This document shows, piece after piece, positions 1 to 10,960 of a stretch of DNA of 26,358 nucleotides. Each line of letters starts with the position of its first letter. Positions within the stretch are counted from its first letter, which is position 1. The position numbers and the translations under genes were made by a program. The notes under the pieces are model-generated. The model was not told where the DNA came from, ran no database searches, and saw only the letters and a program-made list of their open reading frames with translations. Source of the stretch: Welwitschia mirabilis (lineage: Eukaryota; Gnetophyta; Gnetopsida; Welwitschiales); assembly GCA_051453625.1 (NCBI GenBank), contig JBOZIK010000001.1:129488283-129514640 (forward strand). Direction: 5' to 3'.

Positions 1-695
1 TAATTTGAAATTTCATTGTCTATTTAAAAGAAAAAATCATTATTATTTACTTCTAAGTTCTTTTTATTTTCCTCAAGGTAGTATGTATAAGAATAGGTTT
101 GAGGTTGTTGTATTGTAAAAGAGTGTAGATTTTGTAATAGTATTTGTTTCAAGATCTAAATTAAATTTTCTAGTTTATTGTTAGTATTTTATAGGATTTT
201 GTTGGTATTTTCTTGGTTTTTCTTCATTTCATCAATTATTTCTTTCATTGCATCATTTTCTTCCTCATAGTAGTTCATGAAAGATGATTCTTCATAGTAA
301 TGCATTGGAGATGAATGGGATTGATAAATGTAATTATAGGAAGTTTTTATAAATGAAATTGAATTCCTAAAATGTGGAAGATTTTCATTTTTATTTCTAT
401 ATGAAGTTTGAAAAGAAAAGATGGCATAATAAGATGGTTGAAAAGAGGAATGAGCCTAATCCCCACTCTCAACATTATTTTGTAGTATTTGCCCTCTTAC
501 AAAAATCTCTCGAAGTGTTTTTTCACTATAAATCTTATAATATTTTAAATTTTTCCTACTTTCTACACAAATATCTTGAAGTGTTTTCTTATTATTATCC
601 TCAAAATTTTTCAATTTTCTCCTTATTTCAGCAAGAATTTCCCTAAGGGTCCTTGTTTTACTATTCGTAATTGAGAAGAATGGGAAACAGATAAT
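1..695 (-). pseudogene. gag-like coding relic with coiled-coil character, runs off the left edge
   Basis: Read on the minus strand, one frame stays aligned from about 695 down to base 1 (over 215 codons) with only four in-frame stops, at codons 456-458, 189-191, 156-158 and 24-26, and no frameshift. That is far more coherent than random DNA this AT-rich. The N-terminal part holds three 22-residue repeats. A Tyr/Ser/Phe/Asn-rich stretch follows (about 220-450), then a charged Glu/Lys/Asn-rich helical stretch (about 140-245) containing MKEIIDEMKKNQENTNK. A Tyr/Ser-rich linker before a short coiled coil resembles the gag of Ty3/gypsy (Athila/Tat-like) elements, but no zinc knuckle or protease is visible, so this assignment is inference. 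The plus-strand open frame over the same bases is its antisense shadow. Confidence 0.5.
456..653 (-). repeat. three tandem 66-bp (22-codon) coding repeats
   Basis: On the minus strand the units start at 653, 587 and 521, exactly 66 bp apart and in frame. They begin RTLREILAEIRRKL, KTLQDICVESRKNL and KTLREIFVRGQ. The shared core is (K/R)TL(R/Q)(E/D)I followed by a charged helix. Twenty-two residues are two hendecads, which fits a coiled coil. The third unit ends at the in-frame TAG at 456-458. The exact period despite heavy divergence shows duplication within a coding sequence. Confidence 0.7.
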
Positions 696-1055
696 TTAAT
701 TCAAATGAAGATAAGTGCATAGTGATGATCAAATTCTACTTTCTTTAATGTTTTAACAATTTTTTTTCAATTCTTAATGCTCAAAAGATGTGTAGTGGTA
801 ATCGTTATCTTCTAAAAAATTTCTTTCAGGGAATTAGATTTATAAAATAAAAGGGGGGAAATGAACTTGGAAGAGATATTAAATGCACTTAAATATTGTG
901 TTCCCGATTCTATTTTGAAGCCGACCAGTCCTTCTCTGATATTTTCTTTTATTAAGAGTCCACTTTCTCTAATATTTCCTTCCCATATCAACCATGTTAT
1001 AGCATTCTATAATAAGAAAATAATAGAAAATAAAATAGAAAATAACTAATAGTTA
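696..1055. other. AT-rich spacer, no gene recognised
   Basis: This stretch lies between the left-edge relic and the hairpin-rich region. A short plus-strand open frame (861-1049) has low-complexity, Ile/Phe/Asn-rich composition and no recognisable motif. I do not support it as a gene. Confidence 0.4.
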
Positions 1056-2425
1056 TTCTAACTGTCGTGGGGATAACAGAGAGGATGACAAAAATAGAAA
1101 GTAGAAACAAAAAATAGAACTTAAGTAGAAATCTAAAAGCCAAAAATAAACCAAAAGGCTATCATCCTTTTGGTCATGGGAATAATACAAGGAACAATAA
1201 AAACAAAAAAGGTGAAAGCTAAAAGTTGCTATAATCCAAAAATAGAGTGGAAAAAACCAAAGTAGAAGTATCATCCACCTTTTTATGGGGATGATAGAAA
1301 GATGACAACTATTTTACTGTTATTTATGTTATTGTTTTCAATGCTGTGAAGATGATAGAGAGGATAACAAACTATTATTAAAACCTAATAAAAACCAAAA
1401 ATTAAAAACTAAAAAAATAGATAAACTGAAAAGCCAGACACCAAAAACCTATAATTCCTAATTAAAAAAACAACATTACTATAAATAAATAACCAAACAG
1501 AAATTTAATTTACTCACCTAAATGATGACAATCCTCATGCTTCTCAGTAGCCTTCCCTAGTAACAACACCAAGATGTTGTAATGTGTATTTTTACAAATT
1601 CATATCTTACTCTAAATCTTTTTTAATAAAAAATATATAGATTACAAAATACACACTCTAGTATGAATGGGAGTAATCCAAATGTCAAAACGTATTAAAG
1701 ACTTATTAGAGAATAATGAGAATTGATTCTCAAAGAGAACATAGTAATCAAAACTTAAGAACAATGAAAGAAATAAAGATGTGATGTAATGCAAGTGCAA
1801 CTAAATCTAAATGCAATGCAAAATAAGTCTAAAACTACTTTCTTCAAACTGGATCAAGGACAACATAAACCATAAGGGAAATATAATAGAACTAAATGCA
1901 TAAATGAAATAAAGTTTTATATTAGTTATAAAACTAGCATCTAGGTTACAAAATAGTCAAACCTCAAAGGAGGATGCACAGCCTAACACCAAGGAAACAT
2001 CTTTTTACAACTATCGAGATGGATCTTACACCCTTCGATCTCCTATTATGAGAATGTCTGGTACATCAAAGATGAAGAGGAGAGTCAAAGGAGGTCTTAT
2101 TTATAAGGTTAAGAAGCAAAACCGAAGCAAAAAAGGCACTACAAAATGCACTCAATTATAAGAAATAAATAGACGAAATAAATAAAGGTCGGCTAGTAGT
2201 TACAAGTGTCGTCCTATCTATCATGGGAACAACCAAGGGGACAATGCATCAAACGTTACATTCGTCATCCTGCATGTCATGGAGATGACCATGGGGATAA
2301 CCATGGGGATAACACCCCTTTACAAAAGATGACTTAGAAGTACCACCTCTAGTCTGTTAGCATCCAATGTGGCATCTATAGTATTATCATCCTACCTATC
2401 ATGGGGACGACAGAGGGGATAATAG
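1056..2425. repeat. dispersed family of TCATCC...GGATGA hairpins
   Basis: At least five related short inverted repeats occur in 1.4 kb. They lie at 1160-1187, 1269-1296 (TATCATCC, 12-nt loop, GGATGATA, perfect 8-bp stem), 2208-2233, 2264-2289 (GTCATC...GATGAC) and 2392-2423. Further half-motifs (GGGGATAAC, GAGGATGAC, GATGATAGAGAGGATAAC) lie near 1068-1088, 1350-1370 and 2285-2312. Loops often contain (A/G)TCATGGG, so the copies share more than the stem. DNA between copies is A-rich and shows no coding signal. Function unknown; it could be the decayed LTR or untranslated part of a retroelement, or a diverged tandem array. Confidence 0.55.
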
Positions 2426-4599
2426 TCTTCTTTATCCTTCCAAATCAAGAGAAGCTAGCATTTTTCATCAATGATCTTCCTCCAAAGCCATGTATATTAG
2501 AATGTATCTTAAATACCTCTAATCATGTCATGAATTGCACATTTTTGAGATCTTTTGTCAACTCTCCAAAATCCTCAAAATTACACCTAAACCTATATAA
2601 ATGTCCTATAAAATAGCTCATAACATCCCATCAAATACATACAATTTGGCAGTGCATCAGTATTGTATTAATATCATTAAATTATCCACATCAACTCAAG
2701 GATTCTTTATCACAAGCCCATTTCATCTCATTTTTATCTCATGAAATTGTAAGCATTCAATAAGCTACTTGAAGTTGGCTTAATTTGGTTAAACTTTAAT
2801 TCCTTCAATTGATTCAATAACAAAATCATACTTCTAGAGTAGGGATTAAATAACATAACATATTAGTTTATATTTAAATATGATTCTGCATTTTTTTTGG
2901 TAGTTTTATAGTGATGGAATCTACTTGATTTAATAAACTCTTAACTAATTCATTTTTCCTAGATGGATTTTTTTGTCTGCTTCTAAAGTATTCTTCTTTT
3001 TTTGTTCACTAACCATATCATGCATATTATAAGCTTAAACCATATACCATAATTTATCTCTTCATTCATCAAAATACGCTTAATATTTTTTTCTCGAGAT
3101 AAAAAAAAAAATTGTTGGTCTTTCCATAAGCATCTAGAAGTCTTATTTTTTGTCACTTAAATAAACTAGTCTATCCAACAACCTTTCCATTACTTATGCT
3201 TGGAAGAAGACTTTAATCATTCTCCTTGACATCATTTAATTTTGTGATTCTTTTATCTATGTTATATGTTCAAGATAAGATTAGACAATTCAAACTACTT
3301 TAAATGCTTTAATTGAGGTAATCCTATGTCAAGTCATGCTTTGATCTATAATTTCTTCTTATTGTAAATATCAAGGTTTAGCTCTTTTTCCATAACACTT
3401 GTTTAGTTATTGATTGCATCCTTGTCAAATAAAAGAGTTGTTGCCATTAGAATCCATGATCATCTTATGAGATTTGGCACATCATACTCTAAGTGATACT
3501 TCCTATATTATCCATGGATGTTATTTTATCAAGTCTTTGATATAATGTAAGAACTTATTAGTGTTTTAGAATACCATAATATATGTATATGATATTAGTA
3601 AAGAAGCAAAGACCTTATAGAAGACTATATCTTATTTAGGCTTATGATTTTGTACACTTGAATGGATAAATGTTACAAATAATTATGACTATGTGAATTC
3701 TAATAAAGGGTTATGACGTATAGGCCATATCTCTTTAAATATTTAACCTCCATTCTTATATTATTATTAGTGGTATTTAATTGTGTTATATTTTAAATAT
3801 TTATGATAAATATATTACTATATTTTATAAATATATAACTAATATATACAACATAGTTTTATTTAATAAATAGATAAATAAACAACATGATAATATAATT
3901 ATGTGTTTTTAGTAGAACTATAACCATGATAATTCATAACATCTTATTATTATTACTCTATATTTAACTTTTGTGAAAATAGAAAAATTGTCTTTTTCTT
4001 GTAACTTGGATATAGTAAAATGTTTTAATGTAATACTATCGTATAGTCTATTAGTGATGCTTTAGATATTTATTTTTTTATTTAATAAATATTTATAAAG
4101 CATGTTAGTCCTTTATTTTTATTTTTATTTAATACTAGATCAAGAGTTTTAGTAACTTTAATGTATATAAGTATTCTTAAGATTCGTTAAAATCATTACT
4201 ACATGGGATGATGCATTATTCATGATAGTTTATTTACTATATAAGTGATCTTGAGTTTGGTATTAATTGCATAGATAAATTTCTTATCAATATTTGATTC
4301 ATATTATACAGTGGAAGAAGATTTTCATTAATCTAGTTCAAATGTCATCAAGATTTCCTTAGTTTATTCTCTTGATATATATGAATTCCTTCTTCTATAT
4401 GTAAATTCAAAGGAGACGTCTTAGAAATTGGGTTAACTTTTCACGTGTTTATTCTTCTCAATTTAACATCATATCTTTCTTGATATTATTAACAAAACTA
4501 TTTCTTTTTTAATTTCTTTAGTTTCATGAATGTAGATAGAGCTATTAAAATTTAGTTTTCCAAATTGATTGATGCAAAACATTATTCATATTTATATAC
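2426..4599. other. AT-rich decayed DNA, no gene recognised
   Basis: Both strands are full of stops. From position and orientation this should hold the RNase H and 3' LTR end of the minus-strand copia element recognised at 4600-6670, but I could not find an RNase H motif or LTR terminus here. Poly-A and poly-T runs occur near 3005 and 3100. Confidence 0.4.
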
Positions 4600-4689
4600 C
4601 AAGTCTTAAATATAAGGAATATTTAGTTTTCAGACTTTATTTTCTTCTTTTTAATTTTTAGAAAGCCATAAGTTTGTTTGATATGTACC

Positions 4690-4788
4690 AAATTGTTCTA
4701 GATCTTTTAACAAAAATATTAACTTTACACCTAAGGAAAATAGTTTCTATTCAGAGGCTACAAGAAGTGATAATATGGCATATATAGT
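4690..4788 (-). pseudogene. copia reverse transcriptase N-terminal relic
   Basis: The stretch reads TIYAILSLLVASE, stop, KLFSLGVKLIFLLKDLE, which follows the pattern TIRxILSLVAS...QLDVKTAFLHGDLEEE of copia reverse transcriptases. Of the conserved VKTAFLxGDLE block, V, K, F, L, D, L and E survive in place. The YVDD catalytic motif was not found downstream. Confidence 0.65.
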
Positions 4789-5464
4789 TTTTATTTTCAT
4801 AGTCAAAGAAAAAGTATTATTATAGTTGGTTCTCTTTTATTACATAAACAATATCTTGCATGGTGTTTATTTATAATACCATAAATGTTTAATTTTATTG
4901 TAAATTCTTACTTAAAAATTATTGGTTTAGTGCTAAAGGTAGATATATTATTTCATATACACCTACTTGGTGAATATAGTCTAGTTTACCTTATATGGAT
5001 TCCATCAAATGAAGGGTTATTAAGACTTATTTCTTATTCTTAATTCTATAATTTATTTTCTTCATTACATAAACCCATCTTTTTAGTTCTTATACTTATG
5101 TTTCTATCTAATGTTTTTAATCCTCCTAAAAATCCTTGATTGGGATAGTATATCACTCACATTTTCTATGTGGTTTAAGGCCATTTTACCTTCCTTCTTT
5201 GAAATTATTATTTTCCTATGCATTATTTTCATCTTCATTTGTTGAAGGACTTAGTTTGATTTGAAATTGCACTCCATTACAAATTTGAACATTTAATTCA
5301 TTTTCTTTGAAATTTAGATGAAAAAATTTTTTTGGTATGACATACTTTCATTATTGAAGCTTAGTAAATTAATAAATTCATTTAAATTAGTTGTATTGTG
5401 TTCATCTATACTTGTAATAATAGTTCCATTTAGTTTAAAGAATTTATAAGTATATTATATTTAT

Positions 5465-5580
5465 CTATTGGATTATCTTTATTTTCAACATTTAATGGTG
5501 GAGGACTAACTTCATTAAATAGAATATTTATTGTATTTGTGGCTAATATTCTATTGGGTTATCTTCATTTTAAACATTTA
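5465..5580. repeat. 86-bp spaced direct duplication in the copia relic
   Basis: Bases 5465-5494 and 5551-5580 match at 27 of 30 positions (both begin CTATTGG and end ACATTTA). The following bases diverge. The period of 86 bp is not a multiple of three, so the duplication is probably one cause of the reading-frame loss past the integrase. Confidence 0.6.
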
Positions 5581-5584
5581 ATTT

Positions 5585-5665
5585 TGAAAGATAAATTTTG
5601 TTAAATATTATATTTCTAAACACAATAATCATCTTTTTTCCACATTTCAAACTATATAGGCTTTG
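5585..5665 (-). pseudogene. copia integrase C-terminal relic
   Basis: A 27-codon stop-free stretch reads LYSLKCGKKMIIVFRNIIFN, matching the copia block K(G/A)YRLYNPxTxKxIISRDVIFDE. It lies downstream of the integrase core in the order expected. A 30-bp segment just past it is duplicated (5551-5580 and 5465-5494). Confidence 0.65.
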
Positions 5666-5904
5666 CATTTTGGAAAATAATTGAGGATGGAGGCCATTTT
5701 AACATGATTTCCATCTTGTCCTATGAGTGGTATGACCATAAACAATCATAAATGACTACATTTAATTCTCTTCTCAAAACATATAACTACAAAATTGTAA
5801 TCATCTACAATTTTCTAAGATAATTTGTTGTGAAGGCATATGGTTTTTGTAAATCTATATATTTCTAAGAGTTTTTAAATTTGTATATTATAGAACATAA
5901 CTAT

Positions 5905-6217
5905 AGTAATTTCTACTCACATTCTATTCTTTTCTTTACTAATACCATTAAGTTATGAAGTATAAGGTGGAGGCCTCTTGTGAATTAGTTTTTGATTTTT
6001 AGAAACATCTTAAATTCGTTTGAAATAATTTCTTTGTTCTTTATCCTTAAGGGTTCTTATATAGTTCCAAGGAGTGTGACTTTTAATATAAATAGACATG
6101 TCTCTTTATTTGATACTTGTTAGTAATTATAACAAAGCTACCAATGAAAGTTGTAAAGTATATCTATTCGTACTTTAATAGTATTTCTATTAGTCCACAA
6201 ATGGCTCCATGAATTAA
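5905..6217 (-). pseudogene. copia integrase core relic
   Basis: Three diagnostic blocks appear in order. LIHGAICG at 6217-6194 matches the (L)xHxDxCGP block. YFTTFIG at 6160-6140 matches the YFxTFIDD block, with the Asp of the catalytic triad lost (Gly-Ser in place of Asp-Asp). PPYTS, stop, LNGISKEKNRM, stop, VEIT at 5976-5905 matches the PPYTPQxNGVAERKNRTLxE hallmark of copia integrases. ISNEF just upstream fits the (T/S)NEF block. At least one frameshift separates the blocks. Confidence 0.85.
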
Positions 6218-6674
6218 TTATAGAGTATTTTGACATAAATCTTTAATGTTTTCTATATTCATTTATTTTAGATTTTTTATTTAATAGGTATTATACCTAG
6301 GATTCTTTTATTTCATATTTTTAAAACTTTACACTTCTTTATATATTTTGTGAAATATGCATATGATGTTTAAACTTGAGTGTCTAAAGGCTTTGTGAAT
6401 TTTTTTTGGGTTTCTTAAATTTGTTTAAATTTATCAAGGCATATTTATTTTTGGCTTTCAGAATATAAAATCTAATCTAATAATTAGACTACTTATTACT
6501 CTTAGTAAATGTGTAATATGATATATTTTTGAGATTTTGGAATTAATCTTACATCCATATTTTAATAGGAAAGCAACATCTTTAAGTTCATATTGAGTCT
6601 TAATAGGAAAAATACATTTTTTAATATGATAAAATAAATTTCAAAATCATCTATTTTAATGAGCCACATATTAG

Positions 6675-7072
6675 TGTTGGAAAATAAATATTAATTAGTG
6701 CAAGCTAATAATCATCAAATAAAAGAACATAAAATGTGTGTCTGTTACAAAACACATAGTTATGTTAACTAACAAAAATTATTTATCAATTTTGTTCAAA
6801 GTGAATAGCTAGAAATGAAAAGACACATCTCATGTATCATAACCTTTTACTAATATATAATAATGAAGAATGAAAGTTAATTAATAATCATTTATAATCT
6901 CATTTTATTAGAATATTCATAAGAGTGTTTTGTTAAGAAACACTCCGAAGTGGAAAGTGCCCTTTGGGCACTTAATTTCCCCAAGCTACATAAATCCATT
7001 GTAAAAAAAACGTTTTAATGTTAATTCTAATGTTCACCATTATTAATGTTTTTTTTATAAAATTATTTTACA
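6675..7072 (+). repeat. 5' LTR
   Basis: It starts with TGTTGGAAAATAAA and is alignable over its length with 10961-11286: shared blocks include TTAATTAGT, CATAGTTATGTT or GTAGTTATGTT, ATGAAAAGACA, and TGTTAATT...AATGTTCAC near the end. The 3' boundary (TTTTACA) is approximate. It carries about 70 bp absent from the other LTR, including the hairpin at 6955-6973. Confidence 0.75.
6923..6973 (+). promoter_or_regulatory. two consecutive perfect hairpins in the 5' LTR
   Basis: GAGTGTTT (6923-6930) pairs with AAACACTC (6938-6945) across a 7-nt loop. AAGTGCCC (6955-6962) pairs with GGGCACTT (6966-6973) across TTT. Two perfect 8-bp stems ten bases apart suggest an RNA structure in the R region, such as a 3'-end or packaging signal; this role is inference. 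In the 3' LTR the first stem is mutated and the second is deleted. Confidence 0.55.
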
Positions 7073-7084
7073 TAACCATAAACT

Positions 7085-7097
7085 TGGTATCAAAGCA
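7085..7097 (+). other. primer binding site, initiator-Met tRNA type
   Basis: TGGTATCAAAGCA differs by one base from TGGTATCAGAGC, the usual plant LTR-element site complementary to the 3' end of tRNA-iMet. It lies 12 bases past the estimated 5' LTR end. GTTCGATTCCCA follows closely, as is common after such sites. Confidence 0.75.
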
Positions 7098-10000
7098 TAC
7101 ATGTTCGATTCCCATCCCTAGTGTACATTGCTATATCTAGCCACTTTATCCCTTTTTGAAAGGGTTTAAGTGAGCAACAAAGGCCTAATTTCACAAGCGA
7201 AGTAAGTGTGTAAACACTCCTCATGTTCCAAACATTGTATCAAATCCAAATATGGAAGTTCTATGATGTTCTAAGATGTTCAAGACAAACATAATGAAAC
7301 CCTAAGTTTAATAGTGATGATGATGAAATAAAGAAACTAGAAATTTTTGAAGCTAAAGGTTTCATCAAGAAATTGAAACCAACTGGTTTATCAAAATAGA
7401 GATTTTATTTTTTGTTAATAGTATTTCATTATAAAATAGTATTTCTTCATGAAATAGAGTAAGTTGAAAAATCCTGAGATAAAGCCAAAGTGGCATATAG
7501 AGTAAATGGACAAGAATTCCAAAAGCATATAAATAGAAATGCCAACAACCTTATATTTGATTTCATGATGAGAAAGAAGAGGTTTAATTTTTTCTGCTAC
7601 AAGACTACAGAGTCATGTTTTCATAAAACTAGTGAAATAAGAAAGCTGAAATTATCATGGAATCAAAACTTAGATATGAAATAATAATTGAAGTGAATAT
7701 TCTTAAAATCTAAAACTTAGAATTTTAAAGTTAAAAAACAAAAAGAAAAACTATGTTTAAACTTGGGTTTGAAAAATAAGTTTCATCATATGAAGCTGTA
7801 GATGAGGGGTATGACAATGTAGTGATTCAAACAAAATGTATTACAAAACAAGCTTTGTGTGAAATTTAAAATAAGAAAAAGCCATAAAATTAGAGTTAAA
7901 AAATGAAGGAACTACAAAGACACGATTTTAAGATTGTAAGACAAAACACAAAATTTGGTAAAAAGATATCTTATTTGAGGTGTATGATAAAATAAAATGA
8001 GAAATATTATAAAACACCTCTATCTTGAAATACATTGTAGAAGTTTATAGATTAAAAAAATATTAATAAGTTGAAATAAAAGGTTGAACAAGGTGACAGC
8101 CTAAAGAAAATTAGTTGAATAGAGCAACAACATGAAGTAACTTCAACAGAATAAATTTTGCATTATAAAATATCTATTTTGCCCATAGAATAGTGATTTC
8201 ATCAAAAACTTAGTTTTATCTATGAAACTTAATTTTGTCTATAATAGAATTATGGAACTTGATAAAATTATATGAGGATTTAAGTGAAAATTATGAGTTA
8301 TAGTGAGTTTACTAGACAAAGTGATCAAATTCTTTCATGAAATAACACAAGGAAGGTTATGAGTAAAAAAAAGGAAATAAGATGAAATGTGTAACAACTC
8401 CGGTTCTTCCCAAAATTGATATGAAAACTAATGATGTCATAACTCCTTCCAAAATAGAAAAAGAATGTTGTAATATAACACTTTTAAATTCAGAAGACTA
8501 TCTTAAAACCATTTTGAATCAAGTCCACCAAAAGAATTATCACAAAGTAGTATAGAATGAAACACCTATGTTTCATCAAAAATAAGAACGTTTTAATTAA
8601 TTTAAAAAAGTGATTTCATCCAGTTCTAAGGCAACAGACATAAATTAGTTTATCCCAAAGGAGATCAATTCTTAAAGTATTTTGTGTTTCATGTTCATGA
8701 AGATTTTGTGCGAATAAATCAAGAATGTCGTAATGAAATCAATAAGATCAAAAAGGAGATAACCAACTGTGACTTACCTAAATCTTATGAATCATTAAAG
8801 GATTAGAATGAGTTCCATATGGAAATTAAAGCACTATAATCCTACAATGTGGAATTATGAATCATCTCCTATAAAGAAGATATATGAAGCTAGTGAATTG
8901 GATATGTTCTACAAGCATTTGTTGAAACATGTAGTGGTGAATTTATGAAATTGAAAAATCAATGACATTACTAATGAGTTGTTGTTCCTATTAAAAAAGG
9001 CAAAGTTTGTTAACCACCGTAATTTTACCTCTAGAGGCTAAGAGGAAATCCAAAGTTAGGCTTTTCTTCATAAATCAACATGAAGAACCACTTATCCTTA
9101 AAAGCCAAAAGAGACTAATCATATCATAGATGAAATAAAAACATTCCTAAAACTAGTATTAGATGAAACTAGTTTTAGAAAATAATATACTCATGAAACC
9201 GGTTCATACAAATCAAATGAAAAATGGTTGACAAAAGGAATTTTAGCCAAAGTCCCAACAATAAAGGTAATCTTGAAGTTATGAAAAGTGAAACAGAATA
9301 AATAAGGTACATAAGAGATGTACATGAAACATGTCTTAGCATAAGAATATGAAAACAAAATCTTTGTAAAAACATAAGATAGAAGTATTTACTAAAATTG
9401 AAGGTTACCTCATGAATTCCAAGGCTTAAAATAATTATTTAATGTAAATATTACTTCATAAAATCAGTTCATCCAAAAAATTCTAAAATATAGTTGAAAC
9501 ACAAGGATTGAAGTATAGGAAATAGAATCTTATTTTTAGCTAATAAAACTTTCCAATAAAGTCTGATATCAAAAGAAAATCAAATGAAACAATAATGATA
9601 GAATTGATGAAGTTTCAAATAAATTGCTAGGAATGAATGATTTCATGTACATGGCTAAAAAATAGCCTAAAATGTTGCAAGTAATAATATTGTGTTGAAG
9701 TGGGTTCAACTCAAAACAAATATCTTGAGTAAAATTAAGTTCTCTCAAGTTAGTGAAGAATCCAATTTAATAGGAGCAGACAAAGCACAACAAGATGACT
9801 TGTACTTAGAAGATTTTATAGTGGTAAATTATTTAGAAGATTTTATAGTGGTAAATTATAGCTATTGGTAAGTCAGAAAAGGACACAAAACGAAAAAATC
9901 TAGTATTATGGAATTAGTAAAATCCGTAAACAATAAAACCCTAGAAGAATAACTTTGAAAGAGAGAAAATAGATTAAAAGTAGTCTTATTCTCTTATTGC

Positions 10001-10950
10001 AACTCTTCATACTTAAATGGAATAATAAAATAAGGGTTTCCTAACTATGGATTTAAAAGGATAGCTTGACAGTTTAAAAAATATCTCATGAAAAGAGGTG
10101 GAAAATAACTAGTTGATCCAAAATTATTCTTGAAGAATACTTTGCCAAATCTAAAACTATATAGAGATGGAAAAAAAATAGAAATCCTTTAACAACAGAA
10201 GTGTTTTGCTCATGAAACAAAGTGTTTCACCATAATAAAACTTTTTTCTAAAGAATTAGAATTGAAGGATGGAACTCAGTTTGAGAAGATTCCAACCATT
10301 CAAGTAGTTAACTTAAGAGAAGACCTTAAAGAAGTAATGCTTGAACCAACTCAACACAAAATAAGTTTTTACTAAGAAAACCATTTTCAATGAACTCAAA
10401 AAAATAAGAATAAAAGATATTTGACAAAGTTGAATCTTGATATTATAAATGTTTAAAATGGTGAAATGAATGTCTACATAAAATTCAAGCTTCATGTTAA
10501 CAATCTAGTTAAAAGAGTATGGTACAAGATTTCTTGGAAGAAACAAAATGAAATAGCATCAAGAGAAGGAAAATGTTTTGCTCATTAAGAGACATGACAA
10601 AATAGGAAAGGAGACTAGCCATGAAAGTAGAGTTGACATATCTGAAAATTGATTAGCATGGAGCACGTCATAAAGTGATGGGAGAAGGCATCTATAAAGT
10701 CATTTCAAAACAAGTGTAGTATAAATAACACATAGAAGATAAATTAGTTTCATGTTAGAAAACAAGACATGTTTTATAACATGAAACTCAAAGTAAAATA
10801 ATTCTCTTCTACATTTCTCTTAAAACAAGATGAAGCTATTTTATTAAAGAAAGAAGGGTTCTAAGAAAGATGACTTAATAGTTAATTCTTCAAAGTTCTA
10901 GTTCACAAAACAAAATTGAAGTAAAACATGTATTCCAAGGATCATTATCT
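7098..10950 (+). pseudogene. internal region of the LTR element, gag-like remnants only
   Basis: No frame is open for long. The best plus-strand stretches are 7490-7684 (64 codons, Asn/Lys-rich), 8681-8806 (41 codons, containing ECRNEINKIKKEI) and about 8859-8947. The words GATGAAAC, CATGAAAC and TTTCATC recur more than 20 times, for instance near 7360, 7560, 8190, 8333, 8572, 8611, 8685, 9162, 9192, 9640, 10209, 10748 and 10776. Where a frame can be followed they encode DETSF or HETG-like words, so they may be relics of a short coding repeat. I see no YVDD, no zinc knuckle, no DSG(A) protease motif and no integrase block. Confidence 0.5.
9806..9859. repeat. perfect 27-bp tandem duplication
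   Basis: TTAGAAGATTTTATAGTGGT plus seven further bases occurs twice head to tail (9806-9832, 9833-9859) without a mismatch. Identity of the copies inside otherwise decayed DNA points to a recent slippage event or an assembly effect. Confidence 0.9.
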
Positions 10951-10960
10951 TGAGGAAGAG
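10951..10960 (+). other. polypurine tract of the LTR element
   Basis: TGAGGAAGAG sits immediately before the 3' LTR start at 10961, the position where plus-strand DNA synthesis is primed. Confidence 0.65.

Larger units (their letters stand above)
4600..6670 (-). mobile_element. Ty1/copia retrotransposon relic, integrase-to-reverse-transcriptase part
   Basis: On the minus strand, going down the coordinates, the relic shows the integrase start and core (6217-5905), the integrase tail (5665-5585) and the start of reverse transcriptase (4788-4690). A degraded stretch near 4650-4600 resembles the VCKL...YKKFDSF region. The order PR-IN-RT is specific to Ty1/copia. The matching gag and protease lie at 11824-11412 on the same strand, beyond the LTR element at 6675-11286, so this is one element split by a later insertion. 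Every domain carries stops and frameshifts; the element is dead. Confidence 0.8.

Noticed and set aside
374-646. Plus-strand 90-codon open frame
   Set aside because: It is antisense to the minus-strand repeat-bearing relic, whose frame is longer and has internal 22-residue repeats. The plus-strand product is Phe/Tyr-rich low-complexity sequence.
2401-2616. Plus-strand 71-codon open frame
   Set aside because: It starts inside one of the hairpin repeats, has no motif, and is of a length expected by chance in this window.
7085-7120. Possible tRNA gene because of TGGTATC and GTTCGATTCC
   Set aside because: Position directly after an LTR and lack of acceptor and anticodon stems make it a primer binding site with its usual downstream sequence.
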